This document shows, in pieces, positions 52,955-61,253 of a stretch of DNA of 64,000 nucleotides (position 1 is the first letter of the stretch; every line of letters starts with the position of its first letter). Source of the DNA: Bacteroidota bacterium (GTDB taxonomy: Bacteria > Bacteroidota > Rhodothermia > Rhodothermales > JANQRZ01); the NCBI GenBank assembly GCA_038746285.1, contig JBCDKT010000009.1, positions 1 to 64,000 of the forward strand, given 5' to 3'. The translations under genes were made by a program, and so were the position numbers. The notes beneath the pieces were generated by a model that was not told the DNA's origin, searched no databases, and saw only the letters and a list, made by a program, of their open reading frames with translations.

Positions 52955-53542
52955 ATGCCTGAGCTGCCCGAGGACGCAACCTACCCCGCCGACCGCGCCG
53001 CGTGGCGGGCCTGGCTCGAAGCCCACCACGAGCGCGGCGACGGCGTCTGGCTCGTCCGCAACAAGAAGGCCGCCGGCACCCCGACCGTGAGCTACGACGA
53101 GGCCGTCGAGGAAGCGCTCTGCTTCGGATGGGTCGACAGCCTGCCGCGTGCCCTCGACGAGAAGCGGACGATGCTGTATTTCGCCCCGCGCAAGCTGGGC
53201 AGCGGGTGGAGCCGTCCAAACAAAGAGCGCGTCGCCCGGATGACCGCGGCCAGGAAGATGACCCCTGCCGGGCAAGCGAAAGTTGATGCCGCGAAGGCCG
53301 ACGGGTCGTGGACAGCGCTCGACGCTATCGAGGACCTCGTCGTGCCGGACGATCTGGCCGCTGCCTTCGACGCCCATCCCGGGTCGACTGAGCACTGGGC
53401 CGCCTTTCCGCGCTCGGCGAAGCGCGGCATCCTAGAGTGGATAGCGACAGCGAAGCGCGACGCGACGCGGGCGCGGCGCATCGAGGAGACGGCCCGCCTC
53501 GCGCAGCGGAACGAGCGCGCGAATCAGTGGTCACGTTCGTGA
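52955..53542 (+). CDS. YdeI/OmpD-associated family protein
   Basis: The 195-residue protein has the N-terminal block WRAWLEAHHERGDGVWLVRNKKAAGTPTVSYDEAVEEALCFGWVDSLPRALDEKR and the central YFAPRKLGSGWSRPNKERV of the YdeI/OmpD-associated family. The C-terminal helix bundle AHPGSTEHWAAFPRSAKRGILEWIATAKRDATRARRIEETARLA is also standard. These are cytosolic proteins of unclear function, linked in some bacteria to resistance against cationic peptides. The ATG used places the conserved region at the usual offset. Confidence 0.88.
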   Translation: MPELPEDATYPADRAAWRAWLEAHHERGDGVWLVRNKKAAGTPTVSYDEAVEEALCFGWVDSLPRALDEKRTMLYFAPRKLGSGWSRPNKERVARMTAARKMTPAGQAKVDAAKADGSWTALDAIEDLVVPDDLAAAFDAHPGSTEHWAAFPRSAKRGILEWIATAKRDATRARRIEETARLAQRNERANQWSRS

Positions 53543-53616
53543 CCGTCTCGTGCTGAGCAGAGTGCAGACCGGGCGGTATTTTCTTGTCGCACTTCCTCAT
53601 TCTTCGCCGCGCGCCC

Positions 53617-54927
53617 TTGCCCTCCCACATCGTCGACCTGACCGCCAGCGACCGCGACCTGCTGGACCAGCTTCAGGAGTCCACGTTCCGTTTTTTCTCC
53701 GAGCGGTCGAACCCCGAGAATGGGCTGGTGCCGGACAACTCCCGCGATGGGGCCGCTTCCAGCATCGCCGCGACCGGCATGGGGCTCGCGTGTCTCGTCG
53801 TCGGGGCCGAGCGAGGCTACATCGGCCGTGCCGAGGCGGCCGAGCGAGTCCGCACGACGCTCCGGTTTTTCCACGACAGCGAGCAGAGCGGCGCGCCCGA
53901 CGCGACGGGCTACCGTGGGTTCTACTACCACTTCCTTGGCATGGAGACGGGCCGCCGGGCGATGGAGTGTGAGCTCTCGACGATCGACACGACGTTCCTG
54001 CTCGCCGGTGGCCTCCTCGCGGCGCAGTACTTCGACCGGAGCGACCCGGTCGAGACCGACCTCCGCACGCTCGCCGACACGCTCAACCGGCGCGCTGACT
54101 GGCCCTGGGCGACCAACGAAGGAACCGGGGTCTCGCACGGGTGGACGCCCGAGGAGGGCTTCCTCAAGGCGCGCTGGCAGGGCTACAACGAGTCGCTGCT
54201 GCTCTACGTCCTCGCCCTCGGCTCGCCGACCTTCCCCATCGGTCCCGAGCACTACGACTTCTGGCTGGAGACCTACCGCTGGAAGACGCTCTACGGCACC
54301 GACCTCCTGTGGGGCGGGCCGCTCTTCGTCCACCAGTTCTCCCATGCGTGGATCGACTTCCGAGGCATCCAGGACGCCTACATGCGAGACCGGGGGATCG
54401 ACTACTTCGAGAACTCGCGGCGGGCGACGCGCGTGCAGCAGGCCTACGCGGTCCGCAACACGCGCGGGCGGCGTGGCTACGGCGAGCACGGTTGGGGCAT
54501 CACCGCCTCGGACGGGCCCGGCCCGGCCCGGCACACCGTGGACGGCGAGGCCATCGACTTCTACCACTACCGCGCCCGCAGCGTCCCGTGGGGCCCCGAC
54601 GATGGCACGCTCGCGCCGTGGTCCGTCGCCACCTCGCTCCCCTTCGCCCCGGAGATCGTGCTCCCGACGCTCCATCACCTCCACGAGAACGTGCCGCACT
54701 GCGAAGGCGACTACGGTTTCCTCGCTTCGTTCAACCCAACGTTCCCGAACGGCAGCACCCCCTGGGTCTCGTCAGACTACTACGGGATCGACCAGGGGCC
54801 GGTCGTGCTGATGATTGAGAACCACCGGAACGAGTTGCTGTGGCGGCTGATGCGCAGCTGCGACGTGGTCCTGCAGGGCCTGCGGCAGTGCGGCTTCACC
54901 GGCGGCTGGCTAGGCGAGGCGGGGTGA
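53617..54927 (+). CDS. Glycoamylase-like glycoside hydrolase, GH144-type (endo-beta-1,2-glucanase candidate)
   Basis: The 436-residue (alpha/alpha)6-barrel protein belongs to the glycoamylase-like family (Pfam PF10091). Marks are LQESTFRFFSERSNPENGLVPDN, SSIAATGMGLACLVVGAERGYI, GFYYHFLGMETG, STIDTTFLLAGGLLAAQYF, WPWATNEGTGVSHGWTPEEGF, YNESLLLYVLALGSP and HGWGITASDGPG. Related enzymes of family GH144 cut beta-1,2-glucan, the polymer made by the synthase 5 kb upstream; the specificity is inferred. No signal peptide is seen. The start is uncertain: TTG at 53617 is preferred because TTG at 53584 overlaps a -7-like TATTTTCT (53577-53584). Confidence 0.82.
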   Translation: MPSHIVDLTASDRDLLDQLQESTFRFFSERSNPENGLVPDNSRDGAASSIAATGMGLACLVVGAERGYIGRAEAAERVRTTLRFFHDSEQSGAPDATGYRGFYYHFLGMETGRRAMECELSTIDTTFLLAGGLLAAQYFDRSDPVETDLRTLADTLNRRADWPWATNEGTGVSHGWTPEEGFLKARWQGYNESLLLYVLALGSPTFPIGPEHYDFWLETYRWKTLYGTDLLWGGPLFVHQFSHAWIDFRGIQDAYMRDRGIDYFENSRRATRVQQAYAVRNTRGRRGYGEHGWGITASDGPGPARHTVDGEAIDFYHYRARSVPWGPDDGTLAPWSVATSLPFAPEIVLPTLHHLHENVPHCEGDYGFLASFNPTFPNGSTPWVSSDYYGIDQGPVVLMIENHRNELLWRLMRSCDVVLQGLRQCGFTGGWLGEAG

Positions 54928-55028
54928 GTTCTTTCGGCGTGGAGGGTCAGGAGGGAGAGGACGGACGTGGGCGCGAGGCGTGACGGCTCCGATAGCTTTG
55001 GGGGCTATTCATTCCACACCCTCCGCAC
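54928..55028. repeat. Purine/pyrimidine inverted repeat with an orphan -7 element
   Basis: GCGTGGAGGGTCAGGAGGG after the glucanase stop is partly complementary to CCACACCCTCCGCACTC before the tspO stop. Between them TAGCTTTG (54993-55000) matches the -7 consensus perfectly on the plus strand, but no plus-strand gene follows for over 1 kb. It would drive antisense RNA to tspO, or be a relic. Confidence 0.55.
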
Positions 55029-55529
55029 TCAGTTCAACACCCAGATTGAGAGGTTCAGCACGGCAGCGAAGCTGACCCAGAGGAGGTAGGGCACGAGCAG
55101 CCACCCGGCTGGGCGCGAGACCCGGAAGACCGCCCGCATCGTGAGCACGAGCGCTACCCACAGCGCGAGGATCACGACGGCCCCGCCGACAATCGACTCG
55201 GCCCCGAAGAAGACCGGCGTCCAGATGCCGTTGAGCACCAGTTGCGCGGCGAACAGTCCGAGCGCCACCCGCACCTCGCTCCGGTTCCGGTCCTCGCGCC
55301 ACACGAGGTACGCCGACACGCCCATCATCGCGTAGAGCGTGGTCCACACAGGACCGAAAAGCCAGTTGGGCGGGTTGAACGGCGGCTTGGTCAGTCCGTC
55401 GTACCACGACGCGTCGCCCGTCACCGTAGTGAGGGCTCCGACCACCCCGACGAGTTCGCACCCGAGCACGAAGAGGCCAGCGATGCCGACCGAGGCCCAG
55501 CGGCTCCGTCCGTCGTTTCGGCTGTCCAT
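55029..55529 (-). CDS. TspO/MBR family protein
   Basis: The 166-residue membrane protein has five hydrophobic helices (about residues 12-32, 60-76, 88-105, 115-133, 141-160). Its TspO signature is WYDGLTKPPFNPPNWLFGPVWTTLYAMMGVSAYLVW, with WTPVFFG and WLLVPYLLWVSFAAVLNLSIWVLN following. TspO proteins bind tetrapyrroles and affect oxidative and light stress responses. Its last codons lie inside the inverted repeat at 54928-55031. The gene downstream of its start, encoding a small unknown protein, is on the same strand. Confidence 0.94.
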   Translation of the reverse strand: MDSRNDGRSRWASVGIAGLFVLGCELVGVVGALTTVTGDASWYDGLTKPPFNPPNWLFGPVWTTLYAMMGVSAYLVWREDRNRSEVRVALGLFAAQLVLNGIWTPVFFGAESIVGGAVVILALWVALVLTMRAVFRVSRPAGWLLVPYLLWVSFAAVLNLSIWVLN

Positions 55530-55535
55530 GCCGTC

Positions 55536-55838
55536 TCAGTCCCCGACCGCGTAGTCCGCGTAGTTCAGCGTCGGCTCGTTCAGGGCTTGGGAGATGAGTT
55601 CGATGTTCTCCTCCAGTTCCTCCATCGTGTCGCCGCAGGTGTGGGCCGGTCGGTTGGCGATGCCAAGCAGCCCTTCGCGGTGGTCGTAGTAGGCTTCGTG
55701 GACGAAGAGCGCCGTCTCCCCCTCGTGCCGTACCACTCGGTAGCCCCAGTAGTTGATCGTCGCGATGTCTTCGAGTTCGCGGATAGTCGTGGTCGTGATG
55801 TCGAGCCCGCAGCTCGGGTCGAACGTAAGACGGCTCAT
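55536..55838 (-). CDS. Small conserved cytosolic protein of unknown function
   Basis: The 100-residue protein contains NYWGYRVVRHEGETALFVHEAYYDHREGLLGIANRP followed by DTMEELEENIELISQALNEPTLNY. This pattern (a beta-hairpin like that of HicB-type proteins and a final helix) occurs in many small bacterial proteins annotated only as conserved or cytosolic. No motif suggests a function. It starts 6 bases before tspO on the same strand and is probably co-transcribed with it. Confidence 0.75.
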   Translation of the reverse strand: MSRLTFDPSCGLDITTTTIRELEDIATINYWGYRVVRHEGETALFVHEAYYDHREGLLGIANRPAHTCGDTMEELEENIELISQALNEPTLNYADYAVGD

Positions 55839-56005
55839 GGCAGAGGGAGGATGGGCAAGATGCCGTAAGTATAGGCGGGAAGCAGAGTCTCGCCCAAGAT
55901 GTGCACCGGAGAATAGCGCCGCGAGCGCTTTATTGTCTTCGCCGGGCGGACTAAACCGGGCACCAGGCTTCTTTTGCGAAGACGAAAGGAACTCAGCCCC
56001 GCTGG

Positions 56006-56036
56006 TTGGTCCGGCGCAGACTGGTGCGTATTTTCA
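56006..56036 (+). promoter_or_regulatory. Promoter of rpmE
   Basis: TTG (56006-56008) is followed after 20 bases by TATTTTCA (56029-56036), near the TTG/TAnnTTTG consensus, giving a leader of about 30 bases before the L31 ATG at 56075. Confidence 0.5.
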
Positions 56037-56074
56037 GCGTCTGCACGCACCGCAGCGACCCTTTCCAGAGCGCC

Positions 56075-56320
56075 ATGAAGCCCGAAATCCACCCCGACTA
56101 CCACTTCGTCACCGTCAAGCTCGCCGACGGGACCACGTTCCAGACCCGCTCGACGATGAGCGGCGACACATACAACTCCGAGGTGGACTCGACGAACCAC
56201 CCGTTCTACACCGGCAAGCGCCAGTTCGTGGACACCACGGGCCGCGTCGAGAAATTCCGCCGCCGGTACGGCAACAAGAACGCCGGCACCACCGAGGAAG
56301 CGGCCGACGAGAGCGCCTAG
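56075..56320 (+). CDS. rpmE: 50S ribosomal protein L31 type B
   Basis: The 81-residue protein begins MKPEIHPDYHFVTVKLADGTTFQTRSTM and has NHPFYTGKRQFVDTTGRVEKFRRRYGNK, the L31 pattern. The four zinc-binding Cys of type A L31 are absent, so this is the zinc-independent (type B, RpmE2-like) form, usual for Bacteroidota. It belongs to the large ribosomal subunit at the inter-subunit bridge. The ATG was chosen over upstream in-frame codons because family members start at MK. Confidence 0.95.
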   Translation: MKPEIHPDYHFVTVKLADGTTFQTRSTMSGDTYNSEVDSTNHPFYTGKRQFVDTTGRVEKFRRRYGNKNAGTTEEAADESA

Positions 56321-56387
56321 CCCCTCGCCCTTCCGGCTTCGCCTTGTCCGAGGCGGCTTGTCTACGCGGCAGGCCGCCTCGCTCTGC

Positions 56388-57422
56388 TTACGGTGCCAGC
56401 ACGACCTTGCCTACGTTCCGGCGCTCCTCGATGTAGCGGTGCGCGGCGGCGGCCTCCCGGAGCGGGAAGACGCGGTCCACATGCGGCCGGATGTCCCCCT
56501 TCTCGTAGTAGCGCAGCAGCTTCCGCATCCAGCGCCCGACCTCGTCCTGCATCCCCCACAGGTGGCCGAGGTTGACGCCGAGCACACCGTGGTTGGCGTT
56601 CATCAGCGCAATCGGGCTGAACCGCAGCCACGGCACCTTCGCCGCGGCGCGCGCCAGCCCGAGCTTGCCGCCGCCCGTCGCCGCCGAGAAGCCGAAGACG
56701 ACGAGCCGGCCGGTCGGGGCGAGCACCTCGAAGCTCTTGCGCCAGTGCGCCCCGCCGATGGGGTCGAGGACGAGGTCCACGCCACGCCCGCCGGTGAGGT
56801 CGCGCACGGCGTCGACCCAGCGGTCGTTCCGGTAGTTGATCGCGTAGTCGTAGCCGCGCTCCCGCGCGTAGTCGTGCTTGCTGGGCGAGGCCGTGCCGAA
56901 GAGTTCGACCCCGTAGATCCGGCCGAGGTCGCTCGCGGCCGTGCCGACGCCGCCGGAGGCCCCGTGGACGAGCACGCGCATCCGCTGCCCGGCCAGTTCC
57001 TGCGCGTGCCGCACGCCGCCCATCACGATCATCGCCTGGAACGCCGTGAGGTAGTTCACCGGAATCGCGGCGGCGGTGGCGGCGGGCATCCCGCCGGGCC
57101 GGGCGAAGACCTGCTCGGCGAGGAGGACGCGGTGCGACGCGTAGCCCTCGAACCGCGTGAGCGCCAGCACCTCGTCGCCCTCGGCCACGCTGGTCACGCC
57201 TTCGCCCAGCGCCTCGACGGTGCCCGCCACCTCGTATCCCACGACCGCCGGGAGCGGGGGCGCGTCGGGATAGAGCCCCTGCCGGGCCAGGATGTCGGCG
57301 AAGTTGATCCCGCCCGCCTCGATGCGGACGAGGACCTCGCCGGGGCCGGGCGCAGGCGTCGGCGCTTCGCGGACGTCGAGGACCTCGGGCGGGCCGGCTT
57401 TGGGAATCCAGACTTGATGCAC
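56388..57422 (-). CDS. Zinc-type quinone oxidoreductase (MDR family, VAT1-like)
   Basis: The 344-residue medium-chain reductase has the GroES-like start AGPPEVLDVREAPTPAPGPGEVLVRIEAGGINFADILARQGLYPDAPPLPAVVGYEVAGTVEALG. The NADPH domain holds VLVHGASGGVGTAASDLGRIYG and LVLDPIGGAHWRKSFEVLAPTGRLVVFGFS, and it ends EERRNVGKVVLAP. No structural or catalytic zinc Cys cluster is seen, as expected for quinone reductase/VAT1-type members that reduce quinones or enones. The start is the GTG at 57422. It is divergent from the thymidine phosphorylase. Confidence 0.9.
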   Translation of the reverse strand: MHQVWIPKAGPPEVLDVREAPTPAPGPGEVLVRIEAGGINFADILARQGLYPDAPPLPAVVGYEVAGTVEALGEGVTSVAEGDEVLALTRFEGYASHRVLLAEQVFARPGGMPAATAAAIPVNYLTAFQAMIVMGGVRHAQELAGQRMRVLVHGASGGVGTAASDLGRIYGVELFGTASPSKHDYARERGYDYAINYRNDRWVDAVRDLTGGRGVDLVLDPIGGAHWRKSFEVLAPTGRLVVFGFSAATGGGKLGLARAAAKVPWLRFSPIALMNANHGVLGVNLGHLWGMQDEVGRWMRKLLRYYEKGDIRPHVDRVFPLREAAAAHRYIEERRNVGKVVLAP

Positions 57423-57540
57423 GGGAGAAAGAGAACGTGGAGGGTGAGGAGGGAACGGAGGGACTCCCGTTCTCGGCCTCGGTGGTATCCTTCTTTTGCA
57501 TCCCGAGTTCTCTCCCCACTCTCCTTTCCCTCCTCGCCCC
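57423..57540 (+). promoter_or_regulatory. Inverted-repeat leader with -7 element before thymidine phosphorylase
   Basis: GGGAGAAAGAGAACGTGGAGGG near the oxidoreductase start is mirrored by GTTCTCTCCCCACTCTCC ahead of the phosphorylase. TATCCTTC (57486-57493) between them resembles a -7 element. The last 40 bases before the TTG start are almost only C and T. No TTG at -33 distance was seen. Confidence 0.5.
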
Positions 57541-58887
57541 TTGCTCTCGACCCCCGACCTTCTCCGCACCAAGCGCGACGGCGGCGCGCTCACCGCCAAG
57601 CAGATCACCGCCCTCATCGACGCCTACACGGCGGGCGACGTGCCGGACTACCAGATGAGCGCCTTCCTCATGGCGGGCTTCCTCAACGGTCTCGACGCGG
57701 ACGAGGCCGCCGCGCTCACGCGGGCCATGCTCCACTCCGGCGACGTGCTCGACCTCTCGGACCTCCCCGGCACCAAAGTCGACAAGCATTCGACCGGCGG
57801 GGTCGGCGACAAAGTCTCGATCATCCTCGCCCCGCTCGTTGCGGCGTGCGGCGTGCCGGTCCCGATGATCTCGGGGCGCGGCCTCGGCCACACCGGCGGC
57901 ACGCTCGACAAGCTCGAAAGCCTCCCCGGTTTCCGCACCGACCTCTCAGTCCCCGAGTACCGCCGGCAGCTTGCCGAGGTCGGCGTCGTGATGATCGGGC
58001 AGACTGACGAGATCGCGCCGGCCGACCGCAAGCTCTACGCGCTCCGCGACGTGACGGCGACCGTCGAGTCGATCCCGTTTATCGCGGCCAGCATCATGTC
58101 CAAAAAACTCGCCGAGGGCATCGACGCGCTCGTGCTCGACGTGAAGGCCGGGGGCGGGGCCTTTATGACCGACGAGGCCGACGCCCGGCGTCTCGCCGAG
58201 ACGCTCGTCGGGATCGGCCTCGAGTTCGGCAAGCCGACCGTCGCGCGGCTGACGGCGATGGACGTGCCGCTCGGTCGCGCCGTCGGCAACTGGCCCGAGA
58301 TGGCGGAGTGCATTCGCCTCCTGCGGGGCGAACGACCGGCCGGCGGCGAGGCGGACGACCTGCTCGCGCTCACGCTCGCGCTCGCAGGCGAGATGCTGCA
58401 CCTCGGCGGCGCGGCCGGCTCGTTCGAGGACGGTCACGCCCAGGCCACCGTCGCCCTCGCCGACGGCAGCGCCTTCGCGAAGTTCGGCGAGCTCGTCGAG
58501 GCGCAGGGCGGCGACCGGTCCGTGCTCGACGACCCCGACCGCCGCGCCGGATCGGAGCCCGTCGCCACCGTTGAAGCGCCCGCTGGCGGGTTCGTCGCCG
58601 GCATCGACGCGCGCGCGCTCGGCCTCGCCGCCGTCCGTCTCGGGGCCGGCCGGGCGCAGAAGGAGGATGACGTAGATCCAACCGCCGGGTTCGTGCTCCT
58701 CAAAAAACCGGGCGAGGCCGTCGCACCCGGCGAGCCCATCGCCCACCTCTTCGCCGCCGACGCGCACCGCGTGGACGAGGCCGCTGTCCGCGACGCGTTC
58801 GCCTTCGCCAACGCGCCGCCGGAGCCAAGACCGCTCCTGCTCGACCGCTACGACGGCACCGGATGGGCCGGGGACACCGACCGATGA
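57541..58887 (+). CDS. deoA: Thymidine/pyrimidine-nucleoside phosphorylase
   Basis: The enzyme splits thymidine or uridine with phosphate, releasing the base for salvage (upp is also in this window). The 448-residue protein has LLRTKRDGGALTAKQITALIDAYTAGDVPDYQMSAFLMA at the start. The phosphate-binding signature is DKHSTGGVGDKVSIILAPLVAACG, then SGRGLGHTGGTLDKLES, catalytic region AIRDVTATVES-like ALRDVTATVESIPFIAASIMSKKLA and DVKAGGGAFM. The TTG at 57541 is taken as start because the -7 element lies upstream of it. Thymidine versus broader specificity is open. The next gene overlaps its stop (ATGA). Confidence 0.94.
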   Translation: MLSTPDLLRTKRDGGALTAKQITALIDAYTAGDVPDYQMSAFLMAGFLNGLDADEAAALTRAMLHSGDVLDLSDLPGTKVDKHSTGGVGDKVSIILAPLVAACGVPVPMISGRGLGHTGGTLDKLESLPGFRTDLSVPEYRRQLAEVGVVMIGQTDEIAPADRKLYALRDVTATVESIPFIAASIMSKKLAEGIDALVLDVKAGGGAFMTDEADARRLAETLVGIGLEFGKPTVARLTAMDVPLGRAVGNWPEMAECIRLLRGERPAGGEADDLLALTLALAGEMLHLGGAAGSFEDGHAQATVALADGSAFAKFGELVEAQGGDRSVLDDPDRRAGSEPVATVEAPAGGFVAGIDARALGLAAVRLGAGRAQKEDDVDPTAGFVLLKKPGEAVAPGEPIAHLFAADAHRVDEAAVRDAFAFANAPPEPRPLLLDRYDGTGWAGDTDR

Positions 58888-59753
58888 CGCACGCCCTCTG
58901 GCTCGCCCTGCTGCTCTTCAGCGGCTCCGCGCTCGCGCAAGGCCGTCTGCTGCTCGTCGGCGGTGGCGAGGTGCCGCCGGAAGCAGTGGCCTGGTTCGTC
59001 GCCGAAGCCGATTCGTCGGTACTCGTACTCGACTACGAGGACGCGCCCGGCCAGTCTGCCATCACCAGGCTCGAGGCGGCCGGAGCGGCGGTGACGTACC
59101 TCCCCATCGCGTCGCGGGAGGCCGCCGCGCTCCCGTCAAACGTCGAGGCTGTCCGGGCGGCGCATGCCCTCTTCCTGCCCGGCGGCGACCAGGCGAAGTA
59201 CGTCGAACGCTGGCACCGCACGCCCGTCGCCGAGGCGGTCCGCGAGGTCTACATGCGCGGCGGTCTCGTCGGCGGCACGAGCGCTGGGGCGATGATCCTG
59301 AGCGAGGTCGTCTTCGACGCACGGCGCGGATCATTCTCGTCGGACGAGGGCCTGCGTGATCCGCTCGCGCCGGTCCTCTCCCTCACCGACGGCTTCATCG
59401 GCCTCGTTGAGGACGCGCTCATCGACACCCACTTCACCGAGCGCAGCCGCTACGGGCGGCTCCTCGCCCTGCTCGCGAACTACCACGCCGAGACCGGCCG
59501 GTGGGTGCGCGGCCTCGGGATCGACGAAGGCACGGCGCTGGCCGTGGACCCTGGCGGTATCGCCACGGCGATTGGGACCGGGGCTGCCGTCCTCGTCCTC
59601 CCCGAAGAGGCGGCGGCCAGCCCCCTTCGCCCTGGCGAGCCGCTCGCCCGGTTTCCCGTCCGGCTCGCCCGCTTCACCGGCGGACTCCGGTTCCACCTTG
59701 CCACAGGGGCCCTCGTCTCTGACGCCGCCGAAGACGCCTCTGTGCAACAATAG
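58884..59753 (+). CDS. Secreted cyanophycinase (peptidase S51)
   Basis: The 289-residue protein starts with a signal peptide (MTHALWLALLLFSGSALAQ), so it acts outside the cytoplasm. Its S51 serine peptidase motifs are ALFLPGGDQAKYV, the nucleophile Ser in GGTSAGAMIL, DTHFTERSRYGRL with the catalytic His, and GIDEGTALAV with the Glu. Such enzymes cut cyanophycin, the arginine-aspartate storage polymer, into dipeptides; exported forms let cells feed on polymer released by others. It is translated with the phosphorylase gene by an ATGA overlap, an unexpected partner. Confidence 0.9.
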   Translation: MTHALWLALLLFSGSALAQGRLLLVGGGEVPPEAVAWFVAEADSSVLVLDYEDAPGQSAITRLEAAGAAVTYLPIASREAAALPSNVEAVRAAHALFLPGGDQAKYVERWHRTPVAEAVREVYMRGGLVGGTSAGAMILSEVVFDARRGSFSSDEGLRDPLAPVLSLTDGFIGLVEDALIDTHFTERSRYGRLLALLANYHAETGRWVRGLGIDEGTALAVDPGGIATAIGTGAAVLVLPEEAAASPLRPGEPLARFPVRLARFTGGLRFHLATGALVSDAAEDASVQQ

Positions 59754-59871
59754 CGGCTCCGCTGCGTCTTTTGTGTGCGTCCAGTGCGAAGGAGACCTCC
59801 GCACCCAGACGCCCCCGCTTTCGTAGCTTCAGCCAGTCCTTCGCACGTTCCGTCCTGCCCCCTCTCTGACC

Positions 59872-60645
59872 ATGTGGAAGCGATTTACCCGACTCATTAA
59901 ATCCTTGTTCGGCGGTGCCATCTCTGCGATGGAAGACCCGCGCCTGATCCTCGAGCAGAACATGCGCGAGCTCAACGACCAGGTGCCGAAGATGAACGAG
60001 AACATCGCCACGGTGAAGGCCAACGCGATGCTCCTGCAGAAGGAGAACAAGAAGTACACGGCCGAACTACAGAGCCTGACCGCGAAGATCAAGGCCGCGA
60101 TCCAGGCCGGGCGCGACGACATCGCGCAGCGCTACGCGCTCCAGCTTCAGCAGACCAAAGAGGCCCAGGCCCGAACGGCCGAGCAGCTAGGCTACGCCGA
60201 GCAGGCGTACGAGAAAGCGCTCCAGGTCAAGAAGGCGTTCATGCGCGAGCGCGAGAAGAAGATCAACGAGGCCCGCGAAGCGCTTCGCGCCCACGAGCGC
60301 GCCCAGTGGCAGGCCAAGATCGCCGACACGCTGGAGCAGTTCGAGGTCGCCGGCGTGGACCAGACGCACGACGAGATGCTCACCCGCATCAACGAGCAGA
60401 CGGCCAAGCAGGAGGCCCGGATGGAACTCGCGCTCGACTCGATCGACACGGAGAGCATGCAGATCGAGGAGGACGCGCAGGAGATCCAGGCCCAGGAGCT
60501 CGTCAAGCAGTTCAAGCTCGAGATGGGCATGGCCGAGCCCGACACCGCAGCGTCCGAGCCGGAGCTGTCGATCCCCGAGCCGGAAGAGGTCGAGAAGACC
60601 GCCGGGCGCGACCGCCAGCGAACCTCCTCCGGCGACTCGGTGTAG
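59872..60645 (+). CDS. pspA: PspA/IM30 family protein
   Basis: The 257-residue protein is almost wholly alpha-helical, with the PspA start MWKRFTRLIKSLFGGAISAMEDPRLILEQNMRELNDQVPKMNENIATVKANAMLL (amphipathic helix 0/1 then coiled coil). A short disordered tail holds Pro, Glu and Ser. PspA-type proteins assemble on the inner membrane and protect or remodel it under stress. Compared with E. coli PspA the C-terminal part is longer, about 35 residues. It is first in a three-gene set with two other coiled-coil proteins. A -7-like TAGCTTCA lies at 59824-59831. Confidence 0.92.
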   Translation: MWKRFTRLIKSLFGGAISAMEDPRLILEQNMRELNDQVPKMNENIATVKANAMLLQKENKKYTAELQSLTAKIKAAIQAGRDDIAQRYALQLQQTKEAQARTAEQLGYAEQAYEKALQVKKAFMREREKKINEAREALRAHERAQWQAKIADTLEQFEVAGVDQTHDEMLTRINEQTAKQEARMELALDSIDTESMQIEEDAQEIQAQELVKQFKLEMGMAEPDTAASEPELSIPEPEEVEKTAGRDRQRTSSGDSV

Positions 60646-60664
60646 ACGAAAGGCGACGGTTAGA

Positions 60665-60692
60665 GTAGGGGCGCAGCATGCTGTGCCCCTAC
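60665..60692. repeat. Mini-palindrome GTAGGGGCGCAGC... between pspA and next gene
   Basis: GTAGGGGCGCAG and CTGTGCCCCTAC pair over 12 bp (one G-T) with a four-base loop CATG. The word resembles a very common intergenic palindrome of many bacteria (from memory). It may form a hairpin in the pspA operon transcript. Confidence 0.8.
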
Positions 60693-60708
60693 GCATACCC
60701 TTCACCCT

Positions 60709-61245
60709 ATGGACCGCGACGAATTCAACCGGATCAAAGAGCAGGAGAAGGCGCACCTCCGCAAGGTCCGCGCGCTCAAGCAGCAGCTCCGCGAGGCCAA
60801 GCGCAAGAAAGGGCTGCTCGGGGCACTCCAGAACCTCGACACCTCCGACCTCGACGCGGCGCACGAGGACGCCCTCCGCAAGCTTACCGAGCAGAACATC
60901 ACCTCCGAGGCGCGCTACGAACTCGCAATGGAGGCGCTCGACAGCGCCGCCAAGCAGGAGGCCGACCGCGAGGAGCTAGCCCGCCTCGACGCCGAGCGCC
61001 AGAAAAGCGCCGCCGCCGACCTCGTCCAGCAGATGAAGACCCAGATGCTCGGCGATGCGGAGGCCCACGCCGAGGCGCAGAACCCGGCCGACGCCAACTC
61101 GGAGGACGAGGCCGCACCGCCTTCGGCCAAGACGATTGGCCCCGGCAGCCGCGAGGCGCACGACTCCCAAGACGAGCCTGAGCCGGACGCCCCGCCCGCC
61201 CGCTCGATTGGGCGCTTCGGGCGAGACCACCAGACGAGGGACTGA
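60709..61245 (+). CDS. Coiled-coil protein of unknown function in the pspA cluster
   Basis: The 178-residue hydrophilic protein has long charged helices (MDRDEFNRIKEQEKAHLRKVRALKQQLREAKRKKGLLGALQNL; then RYELAMEALDSAAKQEADREELARLDAERQ) and an acidic, disordered tail after residue 115 ending RSIGRFGRDHQTRD. No family is recognised. It sits 63 bases after pspA and 8 bases before the membrane coiled-coil gene, so the three probably form one operon, and it may bind PspA; that is inference. The start ATG is fixed by the palindrome just upstream. Confidence 0.75.
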   Translation: MDRDEFNRIKEQEKAHLRKVRALKQQLREAKRKKGLLGALQNLDTSDLDAAHEDALRKLTEQNITSEARYELAMEALDSAAKQEADREELARLDAERQKSAAADLVQQMKTQMLGDAEAHAEAQNPADANSEDEAAPPSAKTIGPGSREAHDSQDEPEPDAPPARSIGRFGRDHQTRD

Positions 61246-61253
61246 CGCGGCCC

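Noticed and set aside
53584-53616. TTG at 53584 as start of the GH144-like gene
   Set aside because: It overlaps the -7-like TATTTTCT; TTG at 53617 lies at a reasonable distance and keeps the conserved region. This choice is not certain.
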